Shown in pieces: positions 54,733 through 63,003 of a stretch of DNA of 64,000 nt. The translations under genes were made by a program, and so were the position numbers. The stretch covers positions 868,001 through 932,000 of the forward strand of contig NZ_QCYK01000003.1 of assembly GCF_003071345.1 (NCBI RefSeq), given 5' to 3'. The notes under the pieces were generated by a model. That model saw only the letters and a list, made by a program, of their open reading frames with translations, was not told the origin of the DNA and ran no database searches. Position 1 is the stretch's first letter. The number at the start of each line of letters is the position of its first letter. This DNA comes from Chitinophaga parva. GTDB taxonomy: Bacteria > Bacteroidota > Bacteroidia > Chitinophagales > Chitinophagaceae.

Positions 54733-55646
54733 TACTGGAAAAAGCTTTTGTCAGTTGGTAAATACAGGATCACATAGAAGCTCAGGATCCAGAGCACTAT
54801 GGTAGCCTGAATGAAGCGGTCTTTATATAGGATTTTGGTGGGAGAGCCCGTATCGCTCTCTACGTAGGTGACTTGCAAATATCGCAATAAACCTGCAATA
54901 ACGAAAAGGCAGGTGTAATAAAGCCGGTAGGTCTTGAAGCGGATCATGGTTTCCGGTGCCAGCGTGTACATCAGGTACGCCACGATGATAATGGCCGACA
55001 CCACGGCCAGCATCACGTTCATAAAATCGAGGTTATAGCCTTTCACCGCTTTGCGCATGTCCTTACCAGACTGCAGTTTGATCAGCACATCGTCCCTGCG
55101 CTTGGCCACGGCCAGGAAAAGGGCGAGGAGGAATACCATGATCACCAGCCATTCGGAAATGGCAATATCGGTGGCAATGCCCCCGCACTTGATGCGGAAT
55201 ACAAAGCCGGCTGCCAGGATGAGGATATCGAGGATGGAAACATTCTTTAAGCCGAAGGTATAGGCTACATTCATGATGAAGTATGCGCCCAGCACGGCCA
55301 GGAATTTCAGTTTGATAAACCAGGCGATGCTGAAAGCAGCCAGCAGGCAAACCGCAAACAGCACCAGGGCAGCGGGTTTGCTTACTGCACCGGAGGCCAG
55401 GGGACGGTTGCACTTTACCGGGTGCGCACGGTCTGCCTCCAGGTCTTTGTAATCATTGATCACGTACACTGCGCTGGCGGCCAGGGAAAAGGCCAAGAAG
55501 CCCCAGAAAGCCGGCAGCAGCTTGTGGAGGTTAAAGATCTCACCGGCAAAGAAAACGGGTATGAACAGAAAGCCGTTTTTAGCCCAATGTGTGGGGCGCA
55601 GTAATTTCAGATATTGCACAGGGTAAAACGAATGATCCGCCCGCAA
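54732..55646 (-). CDS. UbiA-family prenyl-phosphate phosphoribosyltransferase (DPPR-synthase-like)
   Basis: 304 residues, about nine membrane helices. YVINDYKDLEADRAHPVKCNRPLASG (Asn64, Asp65, Asp68, Asp72) closely resembles the motif of mycobacterial Rv3806c, which joins polyprenyl phosphate to PRPP. AYTFGLKNVSILDILILAAGFVFRIKCGGIATDIAISEWL matches the second motif region of the same enzyme, including GGIAT. Ordinary menaquinone or heme UbiA proteins lack this GGxAT plus HPxK pattern. It begins the operon; its stop overlaps the DprE1-like start. Confidence 0.85.
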   Translation of the reverse strand: MRADHSFYPVQYLKLLRPTHWAKNGFLFIPVFFAGEIFNLHKLLPAFWGFLAFSLAASAVYVINDYKDLEADRAHPVKCNRPLASGAVSKPAALVLFAVCLLAAFSIAWFIKLKFLAVLGAYFIMNVAYTFGLKNVSILDILILAAGFVFRIKCGGIATDIAISEWLVIMVFLLALFLAVAKRRDDVLIKLQSGKDMRKAVKGYNLDFMNVMLAVVSAIIIVAYLMYTLAPETMIRFKTYRLYYTCLFVIAGLLRYLQVTYVESDTGSPTKILYKDRFIQATIVLWILSFYVILYLPTDKSFFQ

Positions 55647-55866
55647 GATACCTTAAAATGCGGGTGCTTCCAATCCCGGCCTGCCGCGGCTGGCAGCGTG
55701 AATGGCAGGAATAAAGGGATAAACGCCGGGGCGCCGGGGGTAAGCGCAAAGAAAACACGGATAAACGCTTTTTTTAAAATCATGCAAAATTAAGTGAAAG
55801 GCCCGCTGACGCGCAGTAAATGAAGCAATTCCACGAAAATAACCGCGGGTTTTTCCGTCAAATGGG

Positions 55867-55874
55867 TATTTTTG
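55867..55874 (+). promoter_or_regulatory. -7 promoter element TATTTTTG
   Basis: Exact TAnnTTTG match, 22 bases before the ATG at 55897. Confidence 0.5.
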
Positions 55875-55896
55875 CCCGCGCCAAACATCCCGGACT

Positions 55897-57552
55897 ATGC
55901 AAACGAACACCCCCAGATTATCCAGGTTCTCCGTGATAGAACTGCTTACCATCGTACTCATTGCCCTGGTACCGCTTTTCCTCACCTTTCCCTACCGGGT
56001 GAATATTTTCCTGAGCTGGGAAGGGGCCTACCGCCTCTCGCAGGGACAGGTACCTTTCAAAGATTATGGTACCCCGCTGGGCTACGGTTTCTGGATCGTG
56101 CCGGCACTTTGCTTCAAGCTTTTTGGGGCCAAGCTTATTTCCCTGGTGAAAGCACAGGTGATCCTCAATATTATAGCCGGCCTGGCTTTCCGCTGCATCC
56201 TCAAAAGCCTGGATGTAAAACCCGGTATCCGGGCGCTCTCTGTGCTGGTGTTTGTGCTCTCTTATTCCTTCTTCAATTTCTGGCCGTGGTATAACCAGAC
56301 GGTGATTGTATACGAACTGGTGGCCCTCTGCTTCCTGCTGCGTTTCCTGGTGCGGGAAGATAAATGGCGCTGGGCTTTCCTGGCGCTGAGCAGCTTGTTT
56401 GTATTCCTGACTTTATTTACCAAGCAGGATGGGGGAGGCCTCACACTGATGCTTTGCCTGGCACTGCTGGCGTATGATACATGGCAGCGCAAAGCCTGGC
56501 TGGATATCCCGGTATTCCTCGTTATGCTAGGCGTGGTGGCCGCTTGTTTTATTTTGCCATTGATGCCCAATTTTGCTTATTGGTACAATCACGGCCAGGC
56601 CCCGCATAATTCCCGCCTCAGTATAGGCGACCTGGTGGGCGAGTTCTTTGGTGCTTCGCAATGGATCAAGTTCTACCTGCTGCTAATAGTATTGCTGCTG
56701 CTGCCGCAACTGCGCCATTTCCGCGATCTCTGGAATAACCGGAAGTTGATGCTCTTTACGCTGGTAACACTGGGCATCCTGGCGGAAGCCGCTATCTTCC
56801 AGGTGACCAGCTACACACCGCCGGACAATAATATTTTCTTCCACAGTTTTGCCTTTGCTTATATCTTTTCACTGTTGCTGCCCTTGCTGCAATTGTCGTC
56901 TGAAAATGTGCGCAATTTTGGCATCAGTGCCCTGCTGGTGCTGCTTTGGTGGTCTGGTGTGTACTGGAAATATGCAGACCGCGTGTTTGCCCGCTTCATG
57001 CCGGCGGGCGGTCCTTCGGGTATCGTGGTGAGCAAAACCGGGGAGAACGTGGTGAGCCGCAGTAACTATATGTTGTCTTACGATACCACGGATGTGCCCA
57101 CCTCGCAATGGGTCTTCAGCAGGCTGCCGGAGTTCCAGAAGGTGTACATGCCGCCCGGTACCGTGGCGGGGATAGACCGCTTTATGGCCATGCCGGTATT
57201 GAAAGAAAAAGGGGATTCCCTGCGGGTGTTGAATATGTCAGAACTTACACCCCTGGCGCACGCCGTGCCTTTCAAAGAAGAAACCGGCCCGGATATCCCC
57301 CTGTGGTACCACCTGGGGGTGGGGATGTTCAACCGCCAGCTGGAGGCTTACAAACAGAAGGTGCACCGCCACTATTACCATGTGGTACTGTATGAGTATA
57401 TGCCGTATAATAATAACTTCAATCCCTTTGCGCTGCGCGACGCCTTGCGCAAGGATTACCAGTTGGTGGACAGTTTCCTGGCGCCCAGAAGGCCTACCCG
57501 GGAAATGATTGAAGTGTATGTACCGAAACCGCAGGACCCTGGTACTTTTTAA
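55897..57552 (+). CDS. GT-C-like multi-pass membrane protein, candidate arabinosyltransferase
   Basis: 551 residues. About eleven membrane helices in the first 380 residues (for example LLTIVLIALVPLFLTF, LSVLVFVLSYSFFNFWPW, LWWSGVYWKYA region) and a C-terminal soluble part of about 170 residues. The first loop outside the membrane, FLSWEGAYRLSQGQVPFKDYGTPLGYG, has an acidic residue and a G.vPy.D.-like pattern, as in GT-C enzymes that use polyprenyl-phosphate sugars. It is divergent from the operon making the presumed arabinose donor, 250 bp away. No exact family match is known to me; the arabinosyltransferase idea rests on position and topology. Confidence 0.72.
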   Translation: MQTNTPRLSRFSVIELLTIVLIALVPLFLTFPYRVNIFLSWEGAYRLSQGQVPFKDYGTPLGYGFWIVPALCFKLFGAKLISLVKAQVILNIIAGLAFRCILKSLDVKPGIRALSVLVFVLSYSFFNFWPWYNQTVIVYELVALCFLLRFLVREDKWRWAFLALSSLFVFLTLFTKQDGGGLTLMLCLALLAYDTWQRKAWLDIPVFLVMLGVVAACFILPLMPNFAYWYNHGQAPHNSRLSIGDLVGEFFGASQWIKFYLLLIVLLLLPQLRHFRDLWNNRKLMLFTLVTLGILAEAAIFQVTSYTPPDNNIFFHSFAFAYIFSLLLPLLQLSSENVRNFGISALLVLLWWSGVYWKYADRVFARFMPAGGPSGIVVSKTGENVVSRSNYMLSYDTTDVPTSQWVFSRLPEFQKVYMPPGTVAGIDRFMAMPVLKEKGDSLRVLNMSELTPLAHAVPFKEETGPDIPLWYHLGVGMFNRQLEAYKQKVHRHYYHVVLYEYMPYNNNFNPFALRDALRKDYQLVDSFLAPRRPTREMIEVYVPKPQDPGTF

Positions 57553-57582
57553 CCCGCGTAAAATTTCGCGCTATCTTGTAGC

Positions 57583-57921
57583 ATGCAAATCCTCAAAAAT
57601 TTAAACCTCGTCCTCAAGTTTGCGATAGAGTTGGTCATGCTTGGCGCATTTGCCTATGCAGGGTGGATAATTCCCCAACAATTGGCTTGGAAGATCATTG
57701 TTCCTTTGGTTTTGCTCACGGTGGTTATCCTGCTATGGGGAAGAGTGGCGGCGCCTAAGTCACCCACCAGGCTGCCTTTTGCAAAGCGGGTGGCGTTTGG
57801 GCTGGCCATGTTCATGCTGGCTGCAGTGGCATTGTATGTTGCCGGGCAGCCGGTGCTGGCGTTGGTATACGCGGGGATTGTGTTGCTGTGTGAAACGGGG
57901 ACTATTGTGTGGCGGCAGTGA
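57583..57921 (+). CDS. YrdB-family membrane protein (DUF2568)
   Basis: 112 residues with four membrane segments (about 8-26, 31-50, 68-86, 88-105). NLVLKFAIELVMLGAFAYAGW at the start and LLWGRVAAPKSPTRLP in the middle loop are typical of the DUF2568 family. Function unknown. It starts 30 bp after the GT-C-like gene and may share its transcript. Confidence 0.8.
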   Translation: MQILKNLNLVLKFAIELVMLGAFAYAGWIIPQQLAWKIIVPLVLLTVVILLWGRVAAPKSPTRLPFAKRVAFGLAMFMLAAVALYVAGQPVLALVYAGIVLLCETGTIVWRQ

Positions 57922-57929
57922 GGAGGATC

Positions 57930-57955
57930 CGCGGCGTGCATTTTTTCACGCCGCG
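57930..57955. terminator. Hairpin between convergent genes
   Basis: A 9-bp stem (57930-57938 with 57947-57955) whose loop holds the T run, between the DUF2568 gene and the YdeI-like gene. Confidence 0.5.
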
Positions 57956-57963
57956 TGATAATA

Positions 57964-58554
57964 TCAATCGTTCAAACCTTTCCCCGCCATGATCTGCGGC
58001 ATACATTTCTCCACGCGGGATGCCCGGGTAGCGGATTGCTTGGCCTGGGAGATATAAATATTGTAAGCGCGCTGGCGGCCGGGCGTTAGCGCGTTAAACG
58101 CCTTTTTCAGCGCAGGGATTTTATCCAGTTTTTCCTGAAGTTCCGCTACAAGCTCCATCGGGGCCGGTTTTTCGGCTTCCACCGAGATGCCGGATTTTTC
58201 CACTTCGATGGCTTCCTTGATGTATTCTTTCAGCGTAGCGGCAATGTCTGTGACCTGTTTTACACTGGTGAAACGGAGCTGACGGCCCACGACGGTGTTC
58301 TCACCGGTTTTAATGAGAATGCCGGCTGGATCTTTCATCAGGTAGCCTTTGAAGAACAACAGGGCGCAATAATCTTTAAAGGGCTGGATCAGTACAATGT
58401 TTTTGCCATCGTGGGCGTAGCATGGTTTGCTCCATTTGATGGTTTCGGTGAGCTTACAGTCCAGCAGGATCTTTCTGAGTTTTTCCATTTCGGCGGGCCA
58501 TTGTTTGGCGCTGAGGAAAAAACCGTCTGCTGCGTGGTGGGTAGTTTTACTCAT
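57964..58554 (-). CDS. YdeI/OmdA-family protein (DUF1801 plus OmdA domain)
   Basis: 196 residues. The first ~115 (WPAEMEKLRKILLDCKLTETIKWSKPCYAHDGKNIVLIQPFKDYCALLFFKG) are a DUF1801-like domain; the C-terminal ~65 residues (LVAELQEKLDKIPALKKAFNALTPGRQRAYNIYISQAKQSATRASRVEKCMPQIMAGKGLND) are the OmdA/YdeI bacteriocin-protection type. A common Bacteroidota protein of unknown function. Cytoplasmic, without signal peptide. Confidence 0.87.
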   Translation of the reverse strand: MSKTTHHAADGFFLSAKQWPAEMEKLRKILLDCKLTETIKWSKPCYAHDGKNIVLIQPFKDYCALLFFKGYLMKDPAGILIKTGENTVVGRQLRFTSVKQVTDIAATLKEYIKEAIEVEKSGISVEAEKPAPMELVAELQEKLDKIPALKKAFNALTPGRQRAYNIYISQAKQSATRASRVEKCMPQIMAGKGLND

Positions 58555-58805
58555 TAGGATTTGAATTCAATTGGTTGGGTTAAAGATAAATCTTAAAGTA
58601 GAAAAATGATGGGTTGCGGTGGGCTAATGGGAATCGGAATTTTTGTCTTATAATTTATATTATGTTAAATAGAATTATGCAGGAAATCCCCTGACTTACA
58701 GGCAGTTATTAAACGGACCGTTATCTCATCCGGCCCTGTCCTTCTCACCTTCCCATCGTTCACCATCATTTGCTTCACCACAATGCCCGTGCAAACCCTA
58801 TGATC

Positions 58806-58813
58806 TATCTTTG
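58806..58813 (+). promoter_or_regulatory. -7 promoter element TATCTTTG
   Basis: Exact TAnnTTTG match. It overlaps a TTG at 58811, so the downstream TTG at 58841 is the more likely start of the 2H phosphoesterase gene. Confidence 0.5.
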
Positions 58814-58840
58814 CATTTCCAATCATCAACACCCATCACA

Positions 58841-59542
58841 TTGAATCACCTCGCCACTCACTATAACACACTTTACCAAACCGCCGTGCAAAAGATCTAC
58901 GCCGGCCAATATGAAACAGACCCGCTCATAGACGATCCCACAGACACCCGTCGCGGCCTCACTTTGCTCATACGCCCGGATGAAATTATAAGATCCCGCA
59001 TCCGCCACTTCCTCGATCAACTTGCCCTGGTGGCGCCCGGCCAATATTTTTACCCGGCTTCTGATATGCACGTCACCGTGATGGCCGTGATTTCTGCGGT
59101 GCCAGGCTTCACGGTGGATCAAATTGATCCCAAAGCTTACGAGGCCCTCGTCCAACGCTCCCTGGCTGGCATCCAGCCGTTCCAATTAGATTTCCGCGGG
59201 CTTACCGCATCGCCCGCCGGTGTATTGGTACAGGGCTTCCCGGGCGGTGCTGCGCTCAATGATATCCGCGACCAGCTCCGCGCAAATTTTAAAACCTCCA
59301 CGCTGCCGCAATCCCTGGACGCGCGCTATCCCATCCAAACGGCCCACCTAACCATAGCGCGGCTGCGCCAACCCCTGGCGGATGTTCCCACCTACCTGGA
59401 AATGATAGAAAAATATCGTTCGGTACATTTTGGAACGATGCAGGCGCACCAACTGGAGCTGGTGTACAACGACTGGTACCAGCGTGCTGCCCATACACAA
59501 AAGTTGGCGCAGTTTGCACTGGGCTCGCAGAAAACAATGTAA
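58841..59542 (+). CDS. 2H phosphoesterase superfamily protein (2'-5' RNA ligase-like)
   Basis: 233 residues from TTG 58841. Two H-x-T motifs, DMHVTVMAV (His77) and TAHLTIARL (His169), 92 residues apart, form the active site of the 2H superfamily that acts on cyclic phosphates or 2'-5' RNA bonds. LTLLIRPDEIIRSRIRHFLDQL precedes the first motif. I cannot assign the substrate. The start is not certain: the alternative TTG 58811 overlaps the promoter element. A DMT exporter gene follows 45 bp later. Confidence 0.75.
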   Translation: MNHLATHYNTLYQTAVQKIYAGQYETDPLIDDPTDTRRGLTLLIRPDEIIRSRIRHFLDQLALVAPGQYFYPASDMHVTVMAVISAVPGFTVDQIDPKAYEALVQRSLAGIQPFQLDFRGLTASPAGVLVQGFPGGAALNDIRDQLRANFKTSTLPQSLDARYPIQTAHLTIARLRQPLADVPTYLEMIEKYRSVHFGTMQAHQLELVYNDWYQRAAHTQKLAQFALGSQKTM

Positions 59543-59587
59543 CTTCGCGCTTCTTTTTTACCAGCCGGCATTCCGCCACAACACGCA

Positions 59588-60469
59588 ATGAATCCGCAAC
59601 TCATAGAAATCATCGAAGGCCTGCTCTTCGCCATCCTCTGGGCCTCCGCCACACCCGCCACTAAGTTTGCCGTGCATTCTGTGGACCCTTTCCTGCTTAC
59701 CTGCATCCGCTTTCTATTTGTAGGCGTGGTAATGCTGGTCTATGGGGCTTTTTCGCGCAAAAACCCGCTGGAGCACCCGTCCCGCAGGCAGTTTGGGCAA
59801 TTATTCGTACTCGGGCTGCTCAATATCACGTTGTACATGACCGGCTTTCTCATCGCCGTCAAAACCGTATCTGCGGGGCTGATCAGCATTGTGATGGCTA
59901 CCAATCCGCTCATCCTGGTGCTGCTTTCCGCGGTGGTCCTGAAAAGAAAACTCACCGTTGCCGAGATCATTGGCAGCATAGTGGCCGTTTCCGGGCTCGT
60001 GATCGCTGCTATTCCCAACCTGCGGGAAAGTCATGCTACGCTCCTGGGCATTGTAGCCCTGGTCCTGGGCATTATGTCCCTCTCCTTTGGCAGCATTTAT
60101 TTTTCAAAGACCGGCATGGCGCTTACCCGCATGACGGTGAATATGTGGCAGATCATTTTTGGCGCCCTGCTTTTCATCCCGGTGGTGTCACTGAATTATG
60201 CCCACAACTTCCTCATCCCGGATCTGAACTTCTTTCTTTCCATTGGCTGGCTGGCCTTCCCGGTATCCATTGTAGCCTACATCCTCTGGTTAAAGCTCCT
60301 GCATAAAGATCCTGTGAAGGCAGGCCTTTGGATGTTCCTCACGCCGGTACTGGGCTATAGCATGGCGGTAATAATCCTGCGCGAGCCCCTCACCGCTTAT
60401 GGTGTGGCGGGTGCTATCCTGGTAGTGGCGGGATTATTTTACTCCCGCCGGAAGGCGCGCATGGCATAG
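59588..60469 (+). CDS. EamA/DMT family exporter
   Basis: 293 residues with ten membrane helices in two EamA repeats: FAILWASATPATKFAVHSVDPFLLTCIRF opens the first, FGSIYFSKTGMALTRMTVNMWQ the second. SAGLISIVMATNPLILVLLSAVVLKRKLTVAEIIGSIVAVSGLVIA is typical of drug/metabolite exporters of the RhaT/YdcZ group. Substrate unknown. It is 45 bp downstream of the 2H phosphoesterase gene and may be in the same transcript. Confidence 0.9.
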   Translation: MNPQLIEIIEGLLFAILWASATPATKFAVHSVDPFLLTCIRFLFVGVVMLVYGAFSRKNPLEHPSRRQFGQLFVLGLLNITLYMTGFLIAVKTVSAGLISIVMATNPLILVLLSAVVLKRKLTVAEIIGSIVAVSGLVIAAIPNLRESHATLLGIVALVLGIMSLSFGSIYFSKTGMALTRMTVNMWQIIFGALLFIPVVSLNYAHNFLIPDLNFFLSIGWLAFPVSIVAYILWLKLLHKDPVKAGLWMFLTPVLGYSMAVIILREPLTAYGVAGAILVVAGLFYSRRKARMA

Positions 60470-60550
60470 TCTTCACGGTTACGCATAAACGGTAGAGGGC
60501 CGCCGTTCTAGCCCGGTGGCCCTTTACCTCGTAATAATACAGCGCATAAC

Positions 60551-61186
60551 TCACGTTCTTCCATATATCTCGCGCAGCGAAGTTTTCGCTTTCTCTAACA
60601 CCTTATGCTGCGCGGCCGGCAGGTTCTTTCCCGCACGGTTAATATAAAAGTTCAACATAGACATGGCGGACTGGTAAGGCGTGCCCTTCTTACGTTTGCT
60701 GGCATCTGCCGATTTTTTCAGCGACGCTGCGATCGCCTTCGGATTTTTCAATTTGAAAACATTGTCCTGCAGGTCCAGTGCATCGCTGTGCTCCATGACT
60801 TCAGCAGACCATTTGTTCACGGTTTTTTTAGCAGGCGCCCGCTTCGCGCCCGCTGCCTTCTTTGCCGCCGCTTTTTTAGCCGTTGTCCGTTGGTGGGTAG
60901 TGCTGCCGGCCTTGCTGGTGGCGCGTTTCGTGGCCGCCTTTTTTGCAGTAGCCCTCTTTGCAGTGCCGCCAGCTTTTTTAGCTGCAGCTTTTTTAGGCGC
61001 TGCAGTTTTTTTAGTGCCGGAAGCGGTGTGCGTTTTCTTCTTCGTGGTGGTATTGGTTGCCTGGGTAGTGGCCTGCTGGCGGGTCGTGGGCGCATGACTG
61101 GCCGTTGCTTTCTTTGCACGGGTGCGCGGAGCGCGCTTAGCCGTGGAAGTCTTACTGGTGCTGTGTTTGGTGCTCGTTGTCATCAT
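60551..61186 (-). CDS. DUF3175 protein with histone H1-like basic tail
   Basis: 211 residues from ATG 61186. Residues 1-120 are Lys/Ala/Thr/Arg-rich with repeated KKAAAKKA and AKRATAKK words. The C-terminal ~90 (WSAEVMEHSDALDLQDNVFKLKNPKAIAASLKKSADASKRKKG, then MSMLNFYINRAGKNL) are the DUF3175 domain. The tail suggests DNA or RNA binding, perhaps in nucleoid compaction. It is divergent from the cupin gene (85 bp between starts). The tail resembles that of the DUF892 protein at 23480, though the attached domains are unrelated. Confidence 0.82.
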   Translation of the reverse strand: MMTTSTKHSTSKTSTAKRAPRTRAKKATASHAPTTRQQATTQATNTTTKKKTHTASGTKKTAAPKKAAAKKAGGTAKRATAKKAATKRATSKAGSTTHQRTTAKKAAAKKAAGAKRAPAKKTVNKWSAEVMEHSDALDLQDNVFKLKNPKAIAASLKKSADASKRKKGTPYQSAMSMLNFYINRAGKNLPAAQHKVLEKAKTSLREIYGRT

Positions 61187-61271
61187 CTCACTGTTTCCAG
61201 GAATATGCACAAGGATAATGCCTGGTCTTGAATGGTACAAGTCTTGCACCGCATTGACAAAACAAGGAACC

Positions 61272-61820
61272 ATGTTATACTATTCACTCGCTGCCATCCA
61301 GGTACAGCCTTACACGTTGCCGGACGACGGTGTTTATCCTGGCAATCCCAACTTTCCCGTATTGTTCTATGCAGACGCGGTACAATTCAGGGACAATGCC
61401 CCGGAAGCCGCATTGGAGCGGCTTTTCAGTGCCAATGGGTGGACCGGCTGGTGGACCAATGGCATTTATGATTACCATCACTACCACAGTATTTCTCATG
61501 AAGTGTTGGGCGTGTACGCCGGGGAGGCGCAGGTACAACTGGGTGGCCCGCACGGTGTGATCCTGCCCTTCCGCAAAGGCGATGTAATGCTGATCCCTGC
61601 AGGGGTGGCTCACAAATGCATCAGCAGCACGGCAGATTTTGGCGTGGTAGGCGCCTACCCGCCCGGCCAGGAAAACTACGATGTATTGTACGGGCTGGCG
61701 GATGAAAGGCCTGCTGCAGATGGCCGTATTGTGGCGGTGGCCCTGCCGGAAACCGACCCGGTGTATGGCGAAAACGGGCCCATGGCGGCCTACTGGAACC
61801 CGGCCTATCAGCATGTATAG
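61272..61820 (+). CDS. Cupin-domain protein
   Basis: 182 residues from ATG 61272; earlier in-frame starts lie inside the divergent DUF3175 gene. YDYHHYHSISHEVLGVYAGEAQVQLGG and DVMLIPAGVAHKC are the two cupin motifs, with His ligands HxHxxxxE and H. It resembles YjlB-type cupins. Likely a small metal-dependent or ligand-binding protein. The LLM oxidoreductase gene follows 71 bp downstream on the same strand. Confidence 0.87.
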   Translation: MLYYSLAAIQVQPYTLPDDGVYPGNPNFPVLFYADAVQFRDNAPEAALERLFSANGWTGWWTNGIYDYHHYHSISHEVLGVYAGEAQVQLGGPHGVILPFRKGDVMLIPAGVAHKCISSTADFGVVGAYPPGQENYDVLYGLADERPAADGRIVAVALPETDPVYGENGPMAAYWNPAYQHV

Positions 61821-61891
61821 CAGCTATCCTCCACGACAGTGCCCCAACTCCCTGCTTTGCCGTATTTTTAGGGTTATTCAAGAAAGGAACT

Positions 61892-62902
61892 ATGACGAAA
61901 GAAAAGATCAGGCTCAGCGTACTGGATCAATCTCCCATCCGCAAAGGGGGCACTGCCTCCCAGGCCCTGCAGGAAACCGTGCAGCTGGCCCAATTCACTG
62001 AATCCCTTGGCTACACCCGCTTCTGGGTTTCTGAGCACCATAACACGGCCAGCCTGGCAGGGTCTACTCCTGAAGTGCTGATGGCGCACCTGGCCAGTAA
62101 AACGGATCGCATCCGCATTGGCTCTGGTGGCGTCATGCTGCCCAACCACAGCGCATTGCGCGTAGCGGAAAATTTCCGCATGCTGGAAGCGCTCTTCCCC
62201 GGCCGCATAGACCTGGGCATAGGTCGTGCACCTGGTACAGACCGCATTACCGCCGCTGTGCTCAACCCGAGCAACCAGTTCCGCGAAAACGAGTTTATTG
62301 AACAGCTCTCCGATTTGCAGCATTATTTTCACGATACGTATGAACCCGGCACCCTGCATGAGCGCGTGAAAGCCACGCCCCAGGCAGCCACCGTGCCCCA
62401 GCAATGGCTGCTGAGCAGCAGCGGGCAAAGCGCTGTATTTGCGGCCCATTTTGGCATGGGCTTCACCTTTGCACACTTTATCAGTGCAGCGGGCGGACCG
62501 GAAGCCGTGCGCATTTACCGCGAGCGTTTCCGGCCTTCTGCCGATCTGAAAGCACCTGCTGCCAGCGCGGCGTTCTTTGTATTCACCAATGAAAGCCAGG
62601 AGCTGGTAGACCAGCAGCAGGCCATCATGGACTACGCCATGCTGCAGATTGAGAAAGGAAAGAGCCAGCCCTTCCCTGCTTTTGAAGACATCCGTGATGT
62701 GGAATACTCTGATATGGAGATAGAACGCCTCCGCTTCAACCGGGCACGCATGCTAACGGGCACGCCTAAACGCCTGGAGGAAAAGCTGCGGGAACAGGCG
62801 GAGCGCTATGCCGTGGATGAACTGATCCTGGTAACGATTACGAATGATTTCCGGCAGCGCTTAAAATCATATGAGCTGATGGCAAAGGCGTTTGATCTTT
62901 AA
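61892..62902 (+). CDS. LLM class flavin-dependent oxidoreductase
   Basis: 336 residues, bacterial luciferase-like TIM barrel. IRLSVLDQSPIRKGGTASQALQETVQLAQFTESLGYTRFWVSEHHN, GSGGVMLPNHSALRVAENFRMLEALFPGRIDLGIGRAPGTD and the C-terminal GTPKRLEEKLREQAERYAVDELILV match the MsnO8/YhbW group of FMN-dependent monooxygenase-like proteins. Substrate unknown. It begins with ATG 61892 (MTKEKIRLSVLDQSPI) which is the usual start of the family. Confidence 0.92.
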   Translation: MTKEKIRLSVLDQSPIRKGGTASQALQETVQLAQFTESLGYTRFWVSEHHNTASLAGSTPEVLMAHLASKTDRIRIGSGGVMLPNHSALRVAENFRMLEALFPGRIDLGIGRAPGTDRITAAVLNPSNQFRENEFIEQLSDLQHYFHDTYEPGTLHERVKATPQAATVPQQWLLSSSGQSAVFAAHFGMGFTFAHFISAAGGPEAVRIYRERFRPSADLKAPAASAAFFVFTNESQELVDQQQAIMDYAMLQIEKGKSQPFPAFEDIRDVEYSDMEIERLRFNRARMLTGTPKRLEEKLREQAERYAVDELILVTITNDFRQRLKSYELMAKAFDL

Positions 62903-62946
62903 GCGGGTGCCGGGAGGTTGCAAAGAAGATAGCTATGGGGCAAAAG

Positions 62947-62985
62947 AAAAAGGCGGTGCTGCGTTGTATGCAGACCGCCTTTTTT
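62947..62985. terminator. Bidirectional terminator
   Basis: An 11-bp stem (62947-62957 with 62974-62984) extended by CTGC/GCAG inside, with A and T runs; between the LLM gene and the convergent barrel gene. Confidence 0.85.
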
Positions 62986-63003
62986 ATATCGTAGAAGGAT
63001 AGA

